Shown here piece after piece: positions 1 to 9,071 of a stretch of 29,913 nt of DNA. Both the position numbers and the translations under genes were made by a program. The DNA is from CAYYJR01 sp964472305. Its GTDB lineage: Bacteria > Armatimonadota > Hebobacteria > CAIYQO01. Position 1 is the first letter of the stretch. Each line of letters begins with the position of its first letter. The notes below the pieces were generated by a model. The model was not told the DNA's origin and ran no database searches. It saw only the letters and a list, made by a program, of their open reading frames with translations. The DNA lies in assembly GCA_964472305.1 (NCBI GenBank), contig CAYYJR010000031.1, positions 1 to 29,913 of the forward strand, in the 5' to 3' direction.

Positions 1-300
1 TATTCTATAGACATCGACCTATTTTCAGTTCTGTTGTTAATAATATCTATCTATACTCTCATTATAGGATTAGGTCTTTTCAAAAAAAACTATATTGCAT
101 GCATCAATGCTTTACATCTACCAATGCTATTAGTTTATATCTCCATAACGATTAGCATTATTTGTGTAGTATTTATTAGATTATTTTCTTTTGGTACATT
201 AACTATGAGCATGATATTATTTAATGCTATTGGTTATATTATATATGGAATACTATTGCTTCCTGCATCTCATTTATTGAAGACAATAAGGATGGAGTAG
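1..300 (+). CDS. small integral membrane protein, 5' end missing
   Basis: The reading frame is open from the first base, so the gene very probably starts outside the window. A TTG at 34 or a later ATG could only be internal starts. The visible 99 residues are strongly hydrophobic, with about three predicted membrane segments (roughly residues 8-25, 43-62 and 70-93 of the visible part) and a short basic C-terminal tail ending in KTIRME. I recognise no family. Base composition is AT-rich, quite unlike the high-GC genes that start at 785. It more closely resembles the small membrane gene at 28805 on the element at the other end of the window. This points to acquired DNA, but that is inference. 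No terminator is visible after the stop. Confidence 0.55.
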   Translation, partial: YSIDIDLFSVLLLIISIYTLIIGLGLFKKNYIACINALHLPMLLVYISITISIICVVFIRLFSFGTLTMSMILFNAIGYIIYGILLLPASHLLKTIRME

Positions 301-784
301 TTACGGGGACAATAACACCAATGCGGTATTGCCATCCATGGCGACCGCACCATCCCAATCATGCTTATCGTTAGAGATGGAACCAGAAACAAGGCCAACA
401 AGCATTCATGCCCATCATACCGAGCAATTTTCGAAGGAGGTAATGATTGTTACCTACTGTCACTCTAATATAATGATTGCATCCGTACCTTGCAGTTATC
501 TGATCTGCTTACGCCGGATGCGCAGGCTGATATATCAATGCAACCGCAGCATCTATACTCCGGCGCCGAATCTATTGAGGATACATTCTCCGATCGGTGC
601 TGTCCAACATACCATAGGTGGTATACCTCCTCCGTGCGGATCGATCCGTCCACTGCGAAACACAGCGCTCGGTAGGTACTGTATATTTTTTCAATCCTTG
701 CTCTTCGATGCTGCTGACCGAAAAAGTATTTGCCAGTGCTAGCGAATAAGTTGTTATCCTTTATTGCTATAGCTAAGGAGGTGC
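301..784. other. low-GC intergenic stretch with no supported gene
   Basis: The stretch is 484 bases long. A frame on the plus strand (329-742) is open, but it has a Cys/Arg/Ser-rich composition that looks non-coding and no family resemblance. A strong purine-rich motif (AAGGAGG at about 435-441) sits only two bases before an ATG, in that same frame. A small dyad ATACCA-TAGG-TGGTAT lies at 609-624. I see no tRNA, no clear terminator and no insertion sequence. The switch from AT-rich to high-GC sequence happens near its right end. Confidence 0.4.
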
Positions 785-2965
785 ATGGTGCTCACTCGGA
801 TCTCGCTCCTGCTCGTTCTCGTTTTGCCACACATGTGGGCGTTCGCACAGGGAACTACTTCGCCGGCGATGACAGCGTTCGCCGCCAAGGACTACCCCGC
901 CTACCTGGCCGGCATGCAAACCGAACTGGCGCCCGCCGCGCAGAAGCCGGCCAGCGAGTTCGTGCGCCTCACCGCCACCACCATCGCGCTGGAAAAGACC
1001 GCGGGGTGGGACGGCGCCGCCGGCACGCAGGTGCGCGACCTGCTGGCGACATCGCCCGACGCCACGCGCTTCCTGCAGGGCGTGCGCGCGCTGCTGCGCG
1101 ACGACACCGGCGGGCTGACCACCCTCTACACCGGCACCCAACCCTCGGTCTACGTGCTGATGGGCGCCGCGAAGACCTGCCAGGACCACGGCTACCCGCT
1201 CGCCGCCCACTGCCTCACCGCCGTCTCGCCCGACATGCCGGGCAAGCGCGTGCGCGCCTGGCTAAGCGTGCCCAGGGCGAAGCGCCCGGCGGTGGACGCG
1301 GTGATGGTCAAACTCGTCGATCCGGTGAATATGCGCATGCTGGCCGAACAGGCCATGCGCTTCTACACCAATCCCCCCGCGGACCTGACCGTCGATAAAG
1401 CGGAATTGCTCGCCTTCGCCAAACAGTATGCCAACGGCCTGGACGTCAACTCGCCGTTGAACGCGCAGAAACTCGCGCAACAGGGGCGTGTCGACGACGC
1501 GCTGGCGCTGGCGCAGGCCGACGCGGCCGCCCATCCCGACGACTTGGCGCGGCAGCGGCGCACCGCGAAACTGGCGTGGGACACCGGGCGGTATGCGGAA
1601 GCGATGCAGCAATACTGCACCCTCATCACCACCGCCCCGTCGCCGGACGCCCGCGAAGCGCGGCTGGACTACCTGCGCTTCCTGCAATGGGTGGCGGACG
1701 CCCGGAAGAGCGTGCCGAACATCGACACCGTTGCCGATCTCACGACCTACCCGGACCCCCTCATCGCCGGTGATGCCTGCCTCGCCGCCGGGCAACCGGC
1801 GACCGCCGCCCAACGCTTCGCCGCCGTGCTCAACCGCCCCGTGCAACCGCTGGGCAAGCGGCTCGACGCGTGGAGCGGCCTGCTCGACACCGATCCCGCC
1901 ACCGCGTTGCACATTGCGCCGGGCCTGCTGCGCGAGATCCAGACCGGTGACCCCACGACCCGTGTGAAATGGGCGACCTGGATGGGGTGGGAACTGGGCC
2001 GCGCGCTGCGCGCCGAGATCAACACGCCGGTGGCGGAGTTCCTCCCCATCAGCCTGCACCCGAAAGGCCGCCCGCTGCACGACGCGCCGAACTGGCCGGC
2101 GGCGACGGCGCGCCTGCTGGAGCAGGTGGTGGCGGTGAACCCCGGGCTCTGCCTGCGCGCGGACAGCGCGCGGCTGGGCGCCAGCCTGCGCACCCCGCTG
2201 GCCCTCGCTTATCTGCAGGCCGGCCAGCCGGAGTTGGCGGCGGACATCCTGCTGCGCCGGGTGGAGTATCAGATTCCGCCGCCGCCGGGGGGCTGGCGGC
2301 AATTCGACGGCACCCCCATCCCGGAAGGCGCCGACCAGCCGCGCACGCTGGTCACCCCGCGCGAAGGCGAGACGGCGAAGACGCTCGAGCCGTTGATCCT
2401 CGCGGTGCGCCAGTATCCGCCCGTGGAAACACAGCTTGCGGCGTTCAGCGCCGGCCTGGTGCGCGGGGTGGCGAAGGAACTGGCCGACCCGGCGCTGCAG
2501 GAGGGACAGATCGCCATGCGTCTGCAGGTGCTGCAGCAATGCCTGCGCTTGCACGCTGCCGGGCAGGACCCCTTCCCGTACGATCGGCCCACGACGCCCC
2601 CGCCCAACCTGGCTGCCTACGCGGTGGTGGAGCAGGCGGTGCGCAGCGCGCTGGCGCCGGACGCGGTGGCGCAACAGGCGCCGCGGTATTTATGGGAGAA
2701 CGGGCTGTGCATCGTGCTGCTGGTGGACCGCGACCCCACGTTGATCGACGGCTACTTCGGCTTGCTCACGCTGTCACTCGACCGCTACATCGCGGTGACC
2801 GGCAAGGCCGACAATGCCGCCGTCTCCGCCGACCTGATGGCGAACACGCTGGAAACCTCCCGCTACCCGTCGCGCCCGGACCTGAAGCCCTACGCCCAGC
2901 GCCTGCGCGAGCGCTACCCCCTGCCGCCGAGACCCGCACGCAAACCGAAAACTCCCGCCTTATGA
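785..2965 (+). CDS. exported helical-repeat (TPR-like) protein of unknown function
   Basis: The start is fixed by a strong ribosome binding site, AAGGAGG, a few bases before the ATG at 785. The first 22 residues form a Sec signal peptide: Arg at position 5, a Leu/Val core, and probable cleavage after AFAQ. The mature part (about 700 residues) is Ala/Leu/Pro-rich and almost wholly helical. Short stretches read like tetratricopeptide units: residues around 235-290 (DDALALAQADAAAHPDD and the following segment) and around 480 (LALAYLQAGQPELAADILLRR). No catalytic motif or named family is recognisable. It is probably a periplasmic or surface-exposed scaffold. GC content is very high, in contrast to the DNA before it. 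No partner gene follows closely; the next gene starts 199 bases downstream. Confidence 0.8.
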   Translation: MVLTRISLLLVLVLPHMWAFAQGTTSPAMTAFAAKDYPAYLAGMQTELAPAAQKPASEFVRLTATTIALEKTAGWDGAAGTQVRDLLATSPDATRFLQGVRALLRDDTGGLTTLYTGTQPSVYVLMGAAKTCQDHGYPLAAHCLTAVSPDMPGKRVRAWLSVPRAKRPAVDAVMVKLVDPVNMRMLAEQAMRFYTNPPADLTVDKAELLAFAKQYANGLDVNSPLNAQKLAQQGRVDDALALAQADAAAHPDDLARQRRTAKLAWDTGRYAEAMQQYCTLITTAPSPDAREARLDYLRFLQWVADARKSVPNIDTVADLTTYPDPLIAGDACLAAGQPATAAQRFAAVLNRPVQPLGKRLDAWSGLLDTDPATALHIAPGLLREIQTGDPTTRVKWATWMGWELGRALRAEINTPVAEFLPISLHPKGRPLHDAPNWPAATARLLEQVVAVNPGLCLRADSARLGASLRTPLALAYLQAGQPELAADILLRRVEYQIPPPPGGWRQFDGTPIPEGADQPRTLVTPREGETAKTLEPLILAVRQYPPVETQLAAFSAGLVRGVAKELADPALQEGQIAMRLQVLQQCLRLHAAGQDPFPYDRPTTPPPNLAAYAVVEQAVRSALAPDAVAQQAPRYLWENGLCIVLLVDRDPTLIDGYFGLLTLSLDRYIAVTGKADNAAVSADLMANTLETSRYPSRPDLKPYAQRLRERYPLPPRPARKPKTPAL

Positions 2966-3164
2966 GCAACCATCCACGACAACACCGATCCGCTGTTCCG
3001 CGTCCCGCGGCCCCCCCACCGGCGTCGCGGGATGCGCTGGTCACCGCCGGCGCGTGGACGAAAGGAAGGTTGGCACAGCGTAGCGTATTTTAGGATGACT
3101 CTACGAGGTACATTCCGGCCTTGCCGGTGGGTAATGACCGCGAGAAGACAGAGAGAGGGAGATT

Positions 3165-4376
3165 ATGACAGAACCAGCGGGGGGCGGTGTGACGATACAC
3201 GAAGCGAATGCACGTATCGCCACGTTGTCCAGATTGCCGGTGCCGATCTGCTGTGAGGCAGAGGATTGGACGCAGCCGCTTGATGCCGATATTCAGGTGT
3301 CCGGTGGCGAGTCTTATACACATATCCGCCTGATGGTCGACGGCCAAGCGGTGAGTTGGTGCTACGTCGCTGATTTCCAACAGCAAATCGGGACGCAATG
3401 CCTGCGCATGGGCGGCATCGCCGGTGTTGGCACGCATGATAACTACCGCTTTCGCGGATTTTCCAAGCGTGTGATGCTGAATGCGCTGCGGTGGATGCGC
3501 CAGGAAGGTTACGATACGTCGATGCTGTATGGCATCGCCGGCTATTATCCGCGTTTCGGGTACGCTGAGGCGTTTCCGACGATTATCCATACTATGGCCG
3601 TGCGCGACGCCGAACGCGCTGTGCGCGGGTGCCACTGCCTCACGGCGTTTGCGCCGGAACACGTACCCGGCATTCTGGCACTCTTCGCGACCAACAACGC
3701 CGGACGCACCGGAATCACTCGGCGCGATCCGCGGTACTGGACGCCCTTCCGCAAAGGGTTACGTTGGGATACGCAGGCGCGTGCCAAAGTATTGCTCGAT
3801 GCGCACGGGACATTGGTCGGCTATTTTGTGTCGGACACCGAGCAGGTACAGGAGATTTTGGAAGTCGGGTATGCCACGCATGCCGTGTTCGACGATCTGC
3901 TGCGCGCCATCGCCGACCAGGTGTGGGAGGCACGCATCGACACGGTGCGTTTCAACCTGCCGGAAGACCATGCGTTCGTGCACTATTGCCGTCCGTTCGG
4001 CATGCAGACACAAAGCATTTATCGTCGAGACGGCGGCGCGATGATACGGATGATCAATCTCCCCACCACCCTGGGCAAGTTGTCCGCGTTGTTGGCCGCG
4101 CGCATGTCCGGACGGGGAGAACTCACCATCCATACCAATCTGGAGAGCGTAGGGTTGCATTGGTCCCATGGCGCACTGCACGTGAGTGAGCCGCTGGAGA
4201 GTGGGGAGTGGGTACGTTTGCCGCAATGGTGTCTGGCGCAACTGATCTATGGCTACCTGGGCGCCGAATCGTCGGTGAACGACAATACGATCATCGCCTC
4301 CCGCAACGGCCGCACCTTACTCGCTCAACTGTTTCCCGTACAGCCGCATTATCATTATGCGGTAGACCACTTTTAA
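3165..4376 (+). CDS. Eis-like GNAT N-acetyltransferase with C-terminal sterol-carrier-type domain
   Basis: The protein has 403 residues, the usual size of the Eis / enhanced intracellular survival family, whose members transfer acetyl groups from acetyl-CoA to amines. The N-terminal GNAT domain shows the acetyl-CoA-binding strand and loop: GGIAGVGTHDNYRFRGFSKR at about residues 84-103, matching the family pattern of a Val/Gly strand followed by an Arg-Gly-x-G/S turn. It continues with the YGIAGYYPRFGYAEAF segment typical of the Eis/Acetyltransf_9 group. A second GNAT-like unit lies in the middle, and the last 100 residues fit the SCP2-like domain of Eis proteins. A purine-rich AGAGGGAG precedes the ATG closely. 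The physiological substrate cannot be read from the sequence. The gene stands alone and converges on ubiD. Confidence 0.85.
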   Translation: MTEPAGGGVTIHEANARIATLSRLPVPICCEAEDWTQPLDADIQVSGGESYTHIRLMVDGQAVSWCYVADFQQQIGTQCLRMGGIAGVGTHDNYRFRGFSKRVMLNALRWMRQEGYDTSMLYGIAGYYPRFGYAEAFPTIIHTMAVRDAERAVRGCHCLTAFAPEHVPGILALFATNNAGRTGITRRDPRYWTPFRKGLRWDTQARAKVLLDAHGTLVGYFVSDTEQVQEILEVGYATHAVFDDLLRAIADQVWEARIDTVRFNLPEDHAFVHYCRPFGMQTQSIYRRDGGAMIRMINLPTTLGKLSALLAARMSGRGELTIHTNLESVGLHWSHGALHVSEPLESGEWVRLPQWCLAQLIYGYLGAESSVNDNTIIASRNGRTLLAQLFPVQPHYHYAVDHF

Positions 4377-4530
4377 CCGGTATTCTTCAGTTGCACAAAA
4401 GGAGCAGCCAATGAACGATTCGTTGCGGTAGCTGCATCGTGGTACTGGTGCAGAACGCCATGGTGCTGTGAAGCCTGTTGCCGAAACCGAAAGAGCGTGG
4501 AAGTATCTACACAGAATTACCCTCGGTCTC

Positions 4531-4566
4531 GTGCGCCACGTGGAAATGGACTTCCAGGTGGCGCAC
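4531..4566. repeat. long hairpin between convergent genes
   Basis: GTGCGCCAC (4531-4539) and GTGGCGCAC (4558-4566) are perfectly complementary. Inside them TGGAA (4541-4545) pairs with TTCCA (4552-4556) across a single G/G mismatch, leaving a 6-base loop. It sits in the 286-base gap between the convergent acetyltransferase and ubiD genes, so a two-way transcription stop is a natural reading, but no U-run follows on either strand. Its core resembles the hairpin at 17251-17290. The rest of this gap holds no supported gene. Confidence 0.6.
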
Positions 4567-4662
4567 TCACATCTCGCTAATGACGGGTCATCAGCAGTCC
4601 CCAAAAGCGGCATCGCAAGTACAGCATTGCCCCGGGCAAACAGTTCAGGCGGTCTCGGTGGA

Positions 4663-6102
4663 TTACCCCAGCTTCAGCGTCTGCCATACCGCATCTACCC
4701 GCTGCTTGACGACGTCGGTCATGCAGATTTCATCGGGCCACTCGCGGGTGAAACCTTCGCCGGGCCATTTTTTCGTGGCGTCGATACCCATTTTTGAGCC
4801 GTAGGCGGGCAAGCGGCTGGCGTGGTCGAGGACATCCACCGGTCCGAGGGTGAACTGCGTGTCGCGTTCGGGATCAATATGGTTGCCGGCACGCCAGATG
4901 ACTTCGTCGATGTCCTGTACATTCACTTCCTCGTCCACGACAATGACGGTTTTGGTGTTGGAAAGCTGTCCCATGCCCCAGATGGTATGCATCACTTTGC
5001 GCGCATGCCCTGGGTATTGCTTGCGGATGGCGACGATCGCCAGGTTGTGGAAGGCGCCGGCAATGGGCAGATTGAGGTCAACGATTTCCGGCGCGACCAT
5101 CTGGATGAGCGGGAGGAAGAGACGCTCGGTGGCTTTGCCGAGGTAACCGTCTTCCATCGGCGGGCGACCCACGATGGTGGAGGGGAAGATGGCATCGTTG
5201 CGATGGGTGATGCAGGTGACATGGAACACGGGGTAATCATCCGCCAGTGAATAATAGCCGGTATGATCGCCGAAAGGCCCTTCGCGACGGCGCTCGCATG
5301 GATCCACGTAGCCTTCGAGGATGAAATCCGCATCGGCGGGCGCTTCCAGGTCGCAGGTGGTGCAGCGCACCATCTCCACCGGGCGTTCGCGCAGGAAGCC
5401 GGCGAAGATCATTTCGTCGATGCCGTCGGGCAGCGGCGCGGTGGAGGCATAGGTGATCGCCGGATCGCCGCCCACCGCGACCACCACCGGCATGCGCTCG
5501 CCGCGCGCCTCATATTGCGCGTAGTGTCGCGCGCCGGTCTTATGCACCTGCCAGTGCATGCCGGTGGTGCACTCGTCGAAGACTTGCATCCGGTACATGC
5601 CACAGTTGCGGCGGCCTGTCTCCGGGTCACGGGTGAAGACCATCGGCAGCGTGAAAAACGGTCCGCCGTCGCCTGGCCAGCAGGTCATCACCGGCAACCG
5701 GCGCAGGTCGGGCTTTTCCATCACCACCTGCCGGGCCGGGCCGTTGGCGACGATTTTCGGCAGGTAACCCGCCAGTTGCGCCAGCCGCGGCAGTTGCTTC
5801 AATTTATCGACCATGGTGGTGGGCGGCTCGGTCTGCACCCACTCGCGCACGCGCGCCGCCAGCCGTTCCAGCGAGCCGCCCAGCGCGAATTCGGTGCGCG
5901 CGAGCGTGCCGTATAGTCCGATGGCGAGTGGAAACGCCGCGCCTTTCGGATGTTCGAAGAGCAGCGCCGGTCCTCCGCGCTTCACCACGCGATCGGCGAT
6001 TTCGGTCATCTCCAGATACGGATCAACCTCCGCGGCGATGCGCACCAGCTCGCCTCGCGCCTCCAGTTGCGACAGAAAATCGGATAATCCGGCAAACGGC
6101 AC
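4663..6102 (-). CDS. ubiD: UbiD-family prenyl-FMN-dependent decarboxylase
   Basis: The protein has 479 residues, the normal length for bacterial UbiD-type decarboxylases. These use prenylated FMN to decarboxylate aromatic or unsaturated acids, including steps of ubiquinone and menaquinone synthesis. Family landmarks are present: the CGMYRMQVFD region with its conserved Arg, the EGPFGDHTGYYS motif (Glu at about residue 274, which binds the metal/flavin and forms part of the catalytic network), the PSTIVGRPPMED loop, and the C-terminal GSKMGIDATKKWPGEGF signature. The start is GTG at 6102, backed by GGGAGGA six bases upstream. No UbiX flavin prenyltransferase or other quinone gene lies nearby, so the substrate is open; a menaquinone-pathway or hydroxybenzoate-type decarboxylase is likely. 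The gene is transcribed away from the next gene, the PfkB-like one. Confidence 0.9.
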   Translation of the reverse strand: MPFAGLSDFLSQLEARGELVRIAAEVDPYLEMTEIADRVVKRGGPALLFEHPKGAAFPLAIGLYGTLARTEFALGGSLERLAARVREWVQTEPPTTMVDKLKQLPRLAQLAGYLPKIVANGPARQVVMEKPDLRRLPVMTCWPGDGGPFFTLPMVFTRDPETGRRNCGMYRMQVFDECTTGMHWQVHKTGARHYAQYEARGERMPVVVAVGGDPAITYASTAPLPDGIDEMIFAGFLRERPVEMVRCTTCDLEAPADADFILEGYVDPCERRREGPFGDHTGYYSLADDYPVFHVTCITHRNDAIFPSTIVGRPPMEDGYLGKATERLFLPLIQMVAPEIVDLNLPIAGAFHNLAIVAIRKQYPGHARKVMHTIWGMGQLSNTKTVIVVDEEVNVQDIDEVIWRAGNHIDPERDTQFTLGPVDVLDHASRLPAYGSKMGIDATKKWPGEGFTREWPDEICMTDVVKQRVDAVWQTLKLG

Positions 6103-6244
6103 GGTGGTCCTCCCGGCAAATAGCGGTCTCTTATCCTACATCATTCGCGCGCAGGCGGCTAGTCAGGGTCAGAAGGAGCAGGTAGTTGCGCGCCGAAGTA
6201 TTCTACGCGAGAGTTGCCGGATATCGGCGGGGGGCAAGGCGCGA

Positions 6245-7069
6245 ATGGACGCAACGATTGTTACCTTTGGCGAAGCACCGGGTTACGGTGCGACGATCAC
6301 CGCGGCGCTGGCGCAGTTGGGCGCGAATGCGACGGTGATTCCGCTGCCGACTGCTCCGAGCGCCGACGCCCTGGACTGGGACGCGATCCTGCGCGATGCC
6401 GGGTGGCTGCACATCAGCGGCGCTGCCCCCGCGTTCAGCGCGCAGACCGCGGCAGCGACGCTGGCCGCGGTGCACGCCGCCAGCGCGGAGGAATTGACTA
6501 TCTCCTGTGAACTCACTATTCGTCCGGAGTGGTGGCACTGGCGCCCATGCCTCGCCCCGCGCGAACTGGCAGAGGAGACGCTGCGTACCTTGTTGCCTTT
6601 TGTGGACGTGGTGATCGCTACCCCGGAGGAGGCGGAACAGGCGCTCGGGTTGACGATGCAACCCGCCTGCGAGCACGTGGCTATCGAGGCATACTGTCAC
6701 CTGGCAGAGCGGATTGTCGAACAGTTTCCCAACGTATGTCAGGTCGCGATGCCGCTGTGGGAATGCCTGTCCGCAACCCATGCCCATGGTGGCGGACTGC
6801 TCTATGATGCTGACGACGTCTTTGTGCATCTGGCGCCTACCGACGACGCCCACGAATTCGCACCCTGCGAGATCCCCGTCACGGAAGATGGGGTGGGGAA
6901 CCAGGCGGTTTTCATCGCCGGACTGCTGTACGCGCTGACCACCCGTGAACTGCGCGCACCCTTCGCCGCGATTCGTTTCGCCGTCGCCGCGGTTTGTCGA
7001 CAGTCTGCCTGTCCCGGCGTTTTCGCCACTCGCGACACGGTAGCATCGCTGATGGCGGACAAGGATTGA
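6245..7069 (+). CDS. degenerate PfkB-family protein (KDG kinase-like, probably not a kinase)
   Basis: I start the gene at the ATG at 6245. From there MDATIVTFGE aligns with the MxxVTFGE opening of 2-dehydro-3-deoxygluconokinases, and the upstream open frame is only the shadow of ubiD. The 274 residues are about 60-70 shorter than the usual ~340. The missing part follows the first strand and corresponds to the substrate lid and the GG(G)xxxN sugar-binding segment. The middle still matches well: DWDAILRDAGWLHISGAAPA, ELTISCELTIRPEWW, FVDVVIATPEEAEQALGL. In the anion-hole motif, normally xGGGDxFxAGLLY, the protein reads EDGVGNQAVFIAGLLYAL (residues 214-231), so Ala221 takes the place of the catalytic Asp. 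No strong ribosome binding site is visible. I infer a non-catalytic sugar- or nucleotide-sensing relic, still under coding constraint. Confidence 0.75.
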   Translation: MDATIVTFGEAPGYGATITAALAQLGANATVIPLPTAPSADALDWDAILRDAGWLHISGAAPAFSAQTAAATLAAVHAASAEELTISCELTIRPEWWHWRPCLAPRELAEETLRTLLPFVDVVIATPEEAEQALGLTMQPACEHVAIEAYCHLAERIVEQFPNVCQVAMPLWECLSATHAHGGGLLYDADDVFVHLAPTDDAHEFAPCEIPVTEDGVGNQAVFIAGLLYALTTRELRAPFAAIRFAVAAVCRQSACPGVFATRDTVASLMADKD

Positions 7070-7298
7070 CGATTCCGCGAATACAGGGTTTACCATAGAG
7101 GAGTAAATGGTAGTGATTGGTGAAAAGATAACGATGTTAAGTATGGCGGACAATAATTAAATTTTTGCTTTCTACCCATGTTACCCCCTGCTTTTCCCCC
7201 TGTGCTACCTAATTCGATCGATTGCCTTCGCATGGATTGTTTTAGGATGTGGAATTAAACATTGTATAGTATAGCTGTACAGACAGGTTCGGAGTTCG

Positions 7299-9071
7299 AT
7301 GCAAGCGCAGCACGACCTGCACGCCATCATACAAAGCGGCCAGGAGAGCCTGCCGGCTGAACTCGACCGGGTGGAGCAAGTCCCCCTGGCGAGTCAACTC
7401 GTCAACGTGCTGGTGCGCGCGGCGAAGGCGGCGCGCGTCTTCACCCCCGGCCATCAATTGCACCAGGAATTTCAACAGCGCTTGCGTGATCTGTTCGATC
7501 AATACCTGTCGCGATACCATTCGCTTGAATTGTTTATCACCGAGACGTCCATCAGCATGCACGGGATGGTGCTATACACTTGCGATGACGTGCGTGCGGG
7601 CATCCCCTTCCTGTTTTACCGCGACGGGGTGCGTGCACTGCGTTTCAGCAATGGCATTACCGAGGCGGAGATCCACGGTTTACTCCAGGCCGTTCGCCAG
7701 CGCGAGGTGATCAACAACCACGAAGACGATCTGGTCACGCTGTTGTGGGAATGTGATTTCCTGCATCTCGAATTCGAAGCCACCGATGCCTACCTGGCTG
7801 AGACCGGCGCGCTGGTACAGGTGACGCCGGAGGAATTTCGTCGCAATCGCACCCCCGAGGCGCCTGCCCACCAGGTGGCGGACTCGATGAGTGATGAGGC
7901 ATTGGATCCGGCGGGTTGGGACGATCTGCTGCCACCGTTGTTGGCCGATAAAGAACTGTATCGTTTGTCGGCGGAAGATCGGGCAGCACTGCAACGCGAG
8001 GTAAAGGAAGCGACCTCTACGGCCGTGATGCCGAACACCATCAACGTGCTGTTCGATATGCTTCCGCTTCTCGAAGATCGGGATACCTATCGCGCGGTCA
8101 CCGACCTGCTGACGCGGTTGCTGAAGGAGATGTTCATCCTGTGCGATTATGCACGGGTGTGCGATGTGTTGTTGCGCGTGGGCGCGATGCTGTGCACGCT
8201 GCCGCCGGAGGATTGGCAGGTGACCTGCCTGCGTGACATCATCGACAGCGTGGAAGAAGCGCAGTGGCATGATTTGATCTGTTACCTGCTGCAACAGCCG
8301 GCGCAGGAGATGCCGGCCAAACGCATGGCCGCCTTCGAATTGTTGCAGCCAAAGCCCGTGCTTGCGGTGTTGATTCGCATTTACGACTCTTCCGAGCAAG
8401 AGCGTACGCGCGCGGTATTGATCGAGGCGCTGGCCGTGGTCGGGCAAATCGACCTGGATGCCTTGTTGGATGCGTTGAGTGTCGCGCCGCATCAGCATAT
8501 GGGTGAGATCGTCGTGTTGCTGAGCCAGGTTGGCGACAAACGCGCCGTACCATACCTTAGCCGGGCGCTCGAGCATCGCGACGCGCAGGTACGCAAAGCG
8601 GTGGTCACCACCCTGGGCAAAATCGGCGGATTCGCCGGACTGCGCTATTTGATGCGCGCGGTCGAGGATAAGGATGAAGGCGTGCGCCTGCAGGCGATCA
8701 CCGCGCTCGGACAGTGCGACAGCACGAACGGGGTGGAAGCGCTGCTGTCATTGGTGCGGGCGCCGTCGTTTTCCCACCGCTCGCACAACGAGATTAAAAC
8801 GATTCTGGGAGCCATCGTCCCCAGCAGCAGCAAGCGCACGCTGGACACGCTGGAGCGGCTGGTGCGGCCGCGTTTCTTCTTCAAAGACAGTCAGTACCTG
8901 TTCGTGCGCAACCAGGCGATTCGCGTGCTTTCCAGCATGAACAGTCCCGAAGCGCGCGTCATTCTTGAGCGTGCCAAATACTCCGCGATTCATTTGTTGT
9001 TCAATAGCTCGATGCAGACGCTCGGCCGCATGTTTCGACCGGGGAACACGAGGACCGCCAATGGAAAGTAG
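7299..9071 (+). CDS. HEAT-repeat protein with N-terminal module shared with the neighbouring HD-GYP protein
   Basis: The protein has 590 residues and is soluble. Residues 1-170 form a mixed alpha/beta module containing LELFITETSISMHGMVLY and a GIPFLFYRDGVRALRFSNGI stretch followed by helices. The same pattern occurs at the start of the next gene product. The middle is helical. Residues of about 385-480 contain HEAT units such as DKRAVPYLSRALEHRDAQVR followed by KAVVTTLGKIGG, and then EDKDEGVRLQAITALGQC. HEAT arrays bind partner proteins. GGAG lies four bases before the ATG. The stop overlaps the start of the HD-GYP gene by 11 bases, so the two are almost certainly co-translated and probably act together. 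The exact function is unknown. Confidence 0.8.
   Translation: MQAQHDLHAIIQSGQESLPAELDRVEQVPLASQLVNVLVRAAKAARVFTPGHQLHQEFQQRLRDLFDQYLSRYHSLELFITETSISMHGMVLYTCDDVRAGIPFLFYRDGVRALRFSNGITEAEIHGLLQAVRQREVINNHEDDLVTLLWECDFLHLEFEATDAYLAETGALVQVTPEEFRRNRTPEAPAHQVADSMSDEALDPAGWDDLLPPLLADKELYRLSAEDRAALQREVKEATSTAVMPNTINVLFDMLPLLEDRDTYRAVTDLLTRLLKEMFILCDYARVCDVLLRVGAMLCTLPPEDWQVTCLRDIIDSVEEAQWHDLICYLLQQPAQEMPAKRMAAFELLQPKPVLAVLIRIYDSSEQERTRAVLIEALAVVGQIDLDALLDALSVAPHQHMGEIVVLLSQVGDKRAVPYLSRALEHRDAQVRKAVVTTLGKIGGFAGLRYLMRAVEDKDEGVRLQAITALGQCDSTNGVEALLSLVRAPSFSHRSHNEIKTILGAIVPSSSKRTLDTLERLVRPRFFFKDSQYLFVRNQAIRVLSSMNSPEARVILERAKYSAIHLLFNSSMQTLGRMFRPGNTRTANGK

Noticed and set aside
329..742. 137-codon plus-strand frame in the AT-rich left region
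   Set aside because: Composition rich in Cys, Ser, Arg and Pro without hydrophobic periodicity, no family resemblance, no ribosome binding site at its start.
1262..2674. 470-codon minus-strand frame inside the exported repeat protein
   Set aside because: Arg/Gly/His-rich antisense shadow of a very high-GC gene; the plus-strand frame has a signal peptide and a strong ribosome binding site.
2962..3093. 43-codon frame starting ATGA-coupled to the end of the exported protein gene
   Set aside because: The overlap is suggestive, but there is no ribosome binding site and the product is Pro/Arg-rich with no recognisable feature.
5813..6244. N-terminal extension of the PfkB-like gene
   Set aside because: It overlaps ubiD antisense and reads as low-complexity shadow sequence; family alignment begins at the ATG at 6245.
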